Of a stretch of 64,000 nt of DNA, positions 61,102 through 64,000 are shown one piece after another. The position numbers and the translations under genes were made by a program. Each line of letters begins with the position of its first letter. Within the stretch, counting starts at the first letter, position 1. The notes under the pieces are model-generated. The model saw only the letters and a program-made list of their open reading frames with translations. It made no database searches and was not told the DNA's origin. Source of the stretch: Sphingobium aromaticiconvertens (GTDB lineage Bacteria; Pseudomonadota; Alphaproteobacteria; Sphingomonadales; Sphingomonadaceae); the NCBI RefSeq assembly GCF_037154075.1, contig NZ_JBANRJ010000001.1, forward strand, positions 372,001 through 436,000. Direction: 5' to 3'.

Positions 61102-61761
61102 ATGGTTCCCCTTTCGTTCGCAGGCCACAGCTTCCTTGCCTTGCCCGAAGCCGCGCTGTTCTGGCCAGCGCAGGGCGCGCTGCTCATCGCCGACCTGCAT
61201 TTCGAAAAGGCAAGCTGGTTCGCCCGTTCCGGTCAGTTCCTGCCGCCCCATGACAGTGAGGCCACGCTCGATATGATCGAGGGGCTGGTGGCGCGTACCG
61301 GCGCACGCGCGGTCTGGTCACTGGGCGATTCCTTTCACGATGCCGATGGCGTCGCACGCCTGTCCTCCCATGCCCGCGCCCGGCTGGAGGCGTTGACCGC
61401 AAGGCTCGACTGGGTCTGGATCACCGGCAATCATGATGCGACGATCAGCGATCCGCTGGGCGGACGACTGCTGGAAGAGGTGCATATCGACGGGATCATC
61501 TTACGGCATCAGGCTGACCCGGCCGATCCACGACCGGAAATATCCGGTCATTTCCATCCCAAACTGCGTCTATCCCTGCGTGGTCGCCCCATATCGCGGC
61601 GCTGCTTCATACGATCCGACTCGAAGCTGATTCTGCCTGCACTCGGTGCCCTGACCGGGGGCCTGGATGCGGGCCACGGAGAAATTCGTCGTGCAGTCGG
61701 GGCAGGAGCCCATGCATTGGTGCCGGTGGCCGATCGATTGTTGCACTTTCCGCTAACGTAA
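61102..61761 (+). CDS. pdeM: Ligase-associated DNA damage response endonuclease PdeM
   Basis: A 219-residue metallophosphoesterase. Metal-binding motifs in order are LIADLHFEKAS, WSLGDSFHDADG, WITGNHDATIS and ISGHFHPKLRLS. This order and the LHFEKASWFARSG stretch mark PdeM, part of the known ligase-associated (Lhr/LigD) DNA repair set. None of the usual partners (lhr, ligase, exonuclease) is in the window. A 10-bp tandem repeat lies directly upstream, at 61075-61094. The gene ends 191 nt before the TonB receptor start. Confidence 0.88.
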   Translation: MVPLSFAGHSFLALPEAALFWPAQGALLIADLHFEKASWFARSGQFLPPHDSEATLDMIEGLVARTGARAVWSLGDSFHDADGVARLSSHARARLEALTARLDWVWITGNHDATISDPLGGRLLEEVHIDGIILRHQADPADPRPEISGHFHPKLRLSLRGRPISRRCFIRSDSKLILPALGALTGGLDAGHGEIRRAVGAGAHALVPVADRLLHFPLT

Positions 61762-61775
61762 AGAACGCTACGGAA

Positions 61776-61793
61776 ACGTCATCTTAATGTCGC
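61776..61793 (+). promoter_or_regulatory. Possible Pho box upstream of the TonB-dependent receptor
   Basis: ACGTCAT, a 4-nt spacer, then ATGTCGC: two Pho half-sites in 11-bp phase, five of seven bases right in each. A -10-like TAGAGT follows 11 nt later at 61805, the spacing seen in PhoB-activated promoters. Confidence 0.4.
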
Positions 61794-61952
61794 CGTTATA
61801 GGCGTAGAGTGATGTTCAAGCCACAGCCCATATCGTCAAAAGGCGCGGAAAAGCTGGCGACTCTTGCCATGCGCTTGCACGAGACGCATAAGGGTGTGGC
61901 AAAAAAATCCGATGCGGCAAAAGCTGCACGGGAGGAGAGGGAACCGCAACTC

Positions 61953-64000
61953 ATGACCAAGAAGACTCTTTGGCTGATCTCGGTCGGCGCCGCCGCATTC
62001 GCTATTAACGCCCCCACTTATGCTCAGGCCCCTGCTTCTACACAGGATGGCGTCGCCACGCCTGACCAGGCGAGCGGAACCCTCGATGATACCAATGTGA
62101 TCATCGTCACCGCCACCCGTCGCGCCAGCCCGCTGTCGGACGTACCAATCGCCGTGTCCGCCATCACCGCCCAGTCGCTCCAGGATAGCGGCGGCAACGA
62201 CATCCGCTCCCTCAATCAGGTCGCGCCCTCACTCCTCGTTTCTTCGACCGGCACGGAGGCCAATGCCTCGGCCCGCATCCGCGGCATCGGCACGGTCGGC
62301 GATAATCCCGGCCTTGAAAGTTCGGTCGCGGTGTTCATCGACGGCGTCTATCGCTCGCGCACCGGCGCGGGCCTCAGCGACCTTGGCGAAATCGAGCGGG
62401 TGGAAGTCCTGCGCGGGCCGCAGGGCACCTTGTTCGGCCGAAACGCCTCGGCAGGCCTGCTCAATATCGTCAGCAAGGCGCCCGAGTTCAAACTGGCCGG
62501 CAAGGCCGAGATTACATATGGAAATTACGATTATTGGCGGCTGTCGGGCCGCATCACCGGCCCGATCAGCGACAGCCTGGCGCTGAGTCTGGACGGCGTA
62601 TGGTCAAAGCGCGATGGCTTTTACGGCATCGTCGATGCGACTGGCGGAAAGACCGGCGAAACCAATGACCGCGACCGCTATTTCCTGCGCGGGCAGATGC
62701 TGTTCGAGCCCAGCGACGCGCTCTCCTTCCGCCTGATCGGTGACTATACCAACCGCGACGAAAGCTGCTGCGGCGCGGCCTATATCGAAACGCGCGAACG
62801 GCGGCCCGTCGCGGGCGGCGGCTATACCACCGCGCCCTTCAACCGTATCCTTACGATACTACAGGCGCAGGGCGGCCCGGTTCCGGCCGATCCCTATGAC
62901 CGCAACCTGTCGATCACGCCCGGCCGCGATTATGTGTCGAAGCTGAAGGATTGGGGCGTTTCGGGCGAACTCAACTATGATTTCGGCGGCGCGAAGCTCA
63001 CCAGCATCACCGCCTATCGCGACTATAAGAGCCAGGATTACGGCGATTATGACTATAATCGCGCCGACCTGCTCTACCGCGATCCGGGCACTTTTCGTCA
63101 GTTCAAGACCTTCACCCAGGAATTGCGGCTTCAGGGAACGGCCTTCTCCGACAGACTGGACTGGCTGGTCGGTGGCTATTTCGCCAATGAAAAGCTGACG
63201 CTGCGCGACAATATCCGCTTCGGCGCCGATTATGGCCGCTTCGCGGCGTGCCGCCTGATGGCGGGGGCTGGCGCAACCAGCAACTTCACCCAGCCACAGC
63301 TTGCGGCCTGCGCCAATGGCGCGGCCACCGGCGCGCTTATCACCGGCACCCAAGGCCAGCTTAATGCGGGGCTGACGCAGGCGTTCATCAATGCGGGCCT
63401 TTCCCCAGCGGTCGCTGCGGGCCAGGCGGGCGCGATCTCGACCGGCCTTGGCAACGGCCTGCGGGCGCTGGCCGCTATTCCGGGTGGCACGGGTGACACC
63501 GACAGCCGCTACTATCAGGACAGCCGTAACTGGGCGTTGTTCACCCATAATATCATTCACCTGACCGACCGGCTCGATGTCACGCTGGGCCTGCGCTACA
63601 CGCGTGAACGCAAGAAATTCTCGGCTGATCTCAACAACAACAATGCCACCTGCGCCGCGCTTCAGTCGGGCGCCCTGCGCTCGATCGCGACCAACCCCGC
63701 GCTGGGTTCGGCACAGGCGCTCGCCGGCGGTATCCTGACGCTCGGCTGCCTGGGTAATGCCAGCACCACTCTCAACGCGCTGGACCTCAACGATCGCATC
63801 AGCGATGGCGAATTTTCCGGTACTGGTGTGCTGTCGTGGAAACCAACAAACGCTGTACTCCTCTATGGCAGCTATTCGCGCGGCTATAAGGCGGGGGGCT
63901 ATAATCTCGATCGCTTCCAACTGGGATCGACCGGGCTGAATGCGATTCCTGCCGTATTCTCGCCGCGCACCAACGCCGACGTAACCTCGCTGCGCTTCGC
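61953..64000 (+). CDS. TonB-dependent outer-membrane receptor, 3' end outside window
   Basis: The frame from the ATG at 61953 is open to the window end (about 682 codons, C-terminus missing). The N-terminus has a signal peptide (MTKKTLWLISVGAAAFAINA, then PTYAQ), a TonB box VIIVTATRR, and the plug with IRGIGTVGDNPGLESSVAVF followed by IDGVY and RVEVLRGPQGTLFGRN. The barrel then begins. A long Ala/Gly-rich loop with several Cys is seen near residues 425-510. Ligand is unknown. Sphingomonads carry many such receptors; a candidate Pho box upstream hints at a phosphate-related ligand. Confidence 0.92.
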   Translation, partial: MTKKTLWLISVGAAAFAINAPTYAQAPASTQDGVATPDQASGTLDDTNVIIVTATRRASPLSDVPIAVSAITAQSLQDSGGNDIRSLNQVAPSLLVSSTGTEANASARIRGIGTVGDNPGLESSVAVFIDGVYRSRTGAGLSDLGEIERVEVLRGPQGTLFGRNASAGLLNIVSKAPEFKLAGKAEITYGNYDYWRLSGRITGPISDSLALSLDGVWSKRDGFYGIVDATGGKTGETNDRDRYFLRGQMLFEPSDALSFRLIGDYTNRDESCCGAAYIETRERRPVAGGGYTTAPFNRILTILQAQGGPVPADPYDRNLSITPGRDYVSKLKDWGVSGELNYDFGGAKLTSITAYRDYKSQDYGDYDYNRADLLYRDPGTFRQFKTFTQELRLQGTAFSDRLDWLVGGYFANEKLTLRDNIRFGADYGRFAACRLMAGAGATSNFTQPQLAACANGAATGALITGTQGQLNAGLTQAFINAGLSPAVAAGQAGAISTGLGNGLRALAAIPGGTGDTDSRYYQDSRNWALFTHNIIHLTDRLDVTLGLRYTRERKKFSADLNNNNATCAALQSGALRSIATNPALGSAQALAGGILTLGCLGNASTTLNALDLNDRISDGEFSGTGVLSWKPTNAVLLYGSYSRGYKAGGYNLDRFQLGSTGLNAIPAVFSPRTNADVTSLRF

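Noticed and set aside
1..64000. tRNA or rRNA genes, CRISPR arrays, insertion sequences or prophage
   Set aside because: Scanning by eye showed no T-loop GTTCGA-type clover-leaf, no spaced repeats and no transposase or phage gene. Short or divergent tRNAs could be missed without a covariance search.

Overview
The window looks like chromosomal DNA of a GC-rich alphaproteobacterium of the Sphingomonadaceae (Sphingobium/Sphingomonas-like). The grounds are the carotenoid genes crtY, crtI and crtB, the bolA/dnaJ-like/Hsp70/cobS/cobT neighbourhood, a short-form hisG, a divK-like regulator, a large TonB-dependent receptor and the mnmE-mnmG-rsmG-parA-parB block with parS sites that marks the origin-proximal part of many bacterial chromosomes. 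The genus is inferred from recall of protein families, not from a search. Genes are packed tightly, with many ATGA or TGATG overlaps, and no gene-free stretch exceeds about 300 bases. I saw no tRNA, rRNA, CRISPR array, insertion sequence or prophage.

Layout. 0-11.2 kb, mostly minus strand: infA-maf-RNase E/G (cut by the window edge), bioA, two small unknown genes, a cold-shock protein with a long leader, an M13 metallopeptidase, bioF-bioD, the proton-pumping pyrophosphatase hppA, and a dmeR-dmeF cobalt/nickel efflux pair. 11.3-16.6 kb, plus strand: a Tat-exported GH43 arabinofuranosidase, then crtY-crtI-LOG-crtB. 16.5-21.6 kb, minus strand: thiL-nusB, hisG-hisD, and bolA-Nudix-pirin. 21.7-27.9 kb, plus strand: a J-domain protein, a short Hsp70, cobS, cobT, a Gre-type factor and a crotonase. 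27.9-31.8 kb: dps, a GDT1-type membrane protein, a small unknown gene, rpmG and a Tat-exported PhoX-like phosphatase behind a Pho-box array. 32-40 kb: divK diverging from a DUF3572-HAD-RidA-GDPD-GNAT operon, a Sel1-type protein, two transporters, pgeF and a two-DTG aspartic protease. 41.2-54.2 kb: rho, a TerC protein, an AAA ATPase, an oxidoreductase/hydrolase pair, mnmE-mnmG-rsmG-parA-parB with three parS sites, and pepN. 54.3-64 kb: an Mla-type lipid transport operon, a HAD-IB phosphatase, a PLP lyase/2-hydroxyacid dehydrogenase pair, pdeM, and a TonB-dependent receptor that runs off the end.

How they work together. Several blocks are clear functional units: biotin synthesis (bioF, bioD and bioA, split by unrelated genes), lycopene cyclisation and phytoene chemistry (crtYIB), histidine synthesis, tRNA-U34 modification plus chromosome segregation (mnmEG, rsmG, parAB), and outer-membrane lipid traffic (MlaFED plus a lipoprotein). 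The most interesting signals are a six-unit, 11-bp-phased Pho-box array in front of phoX, the J-domain/Hsp70/CobS/CobT/Gre cluster with no cobN in the window, a LOG-family gene embedded in the carotenoid operon, a likely CTG start for crtB, parS sites inside rsmG codons, and a dps terminator hidden in the end of a converging gene.
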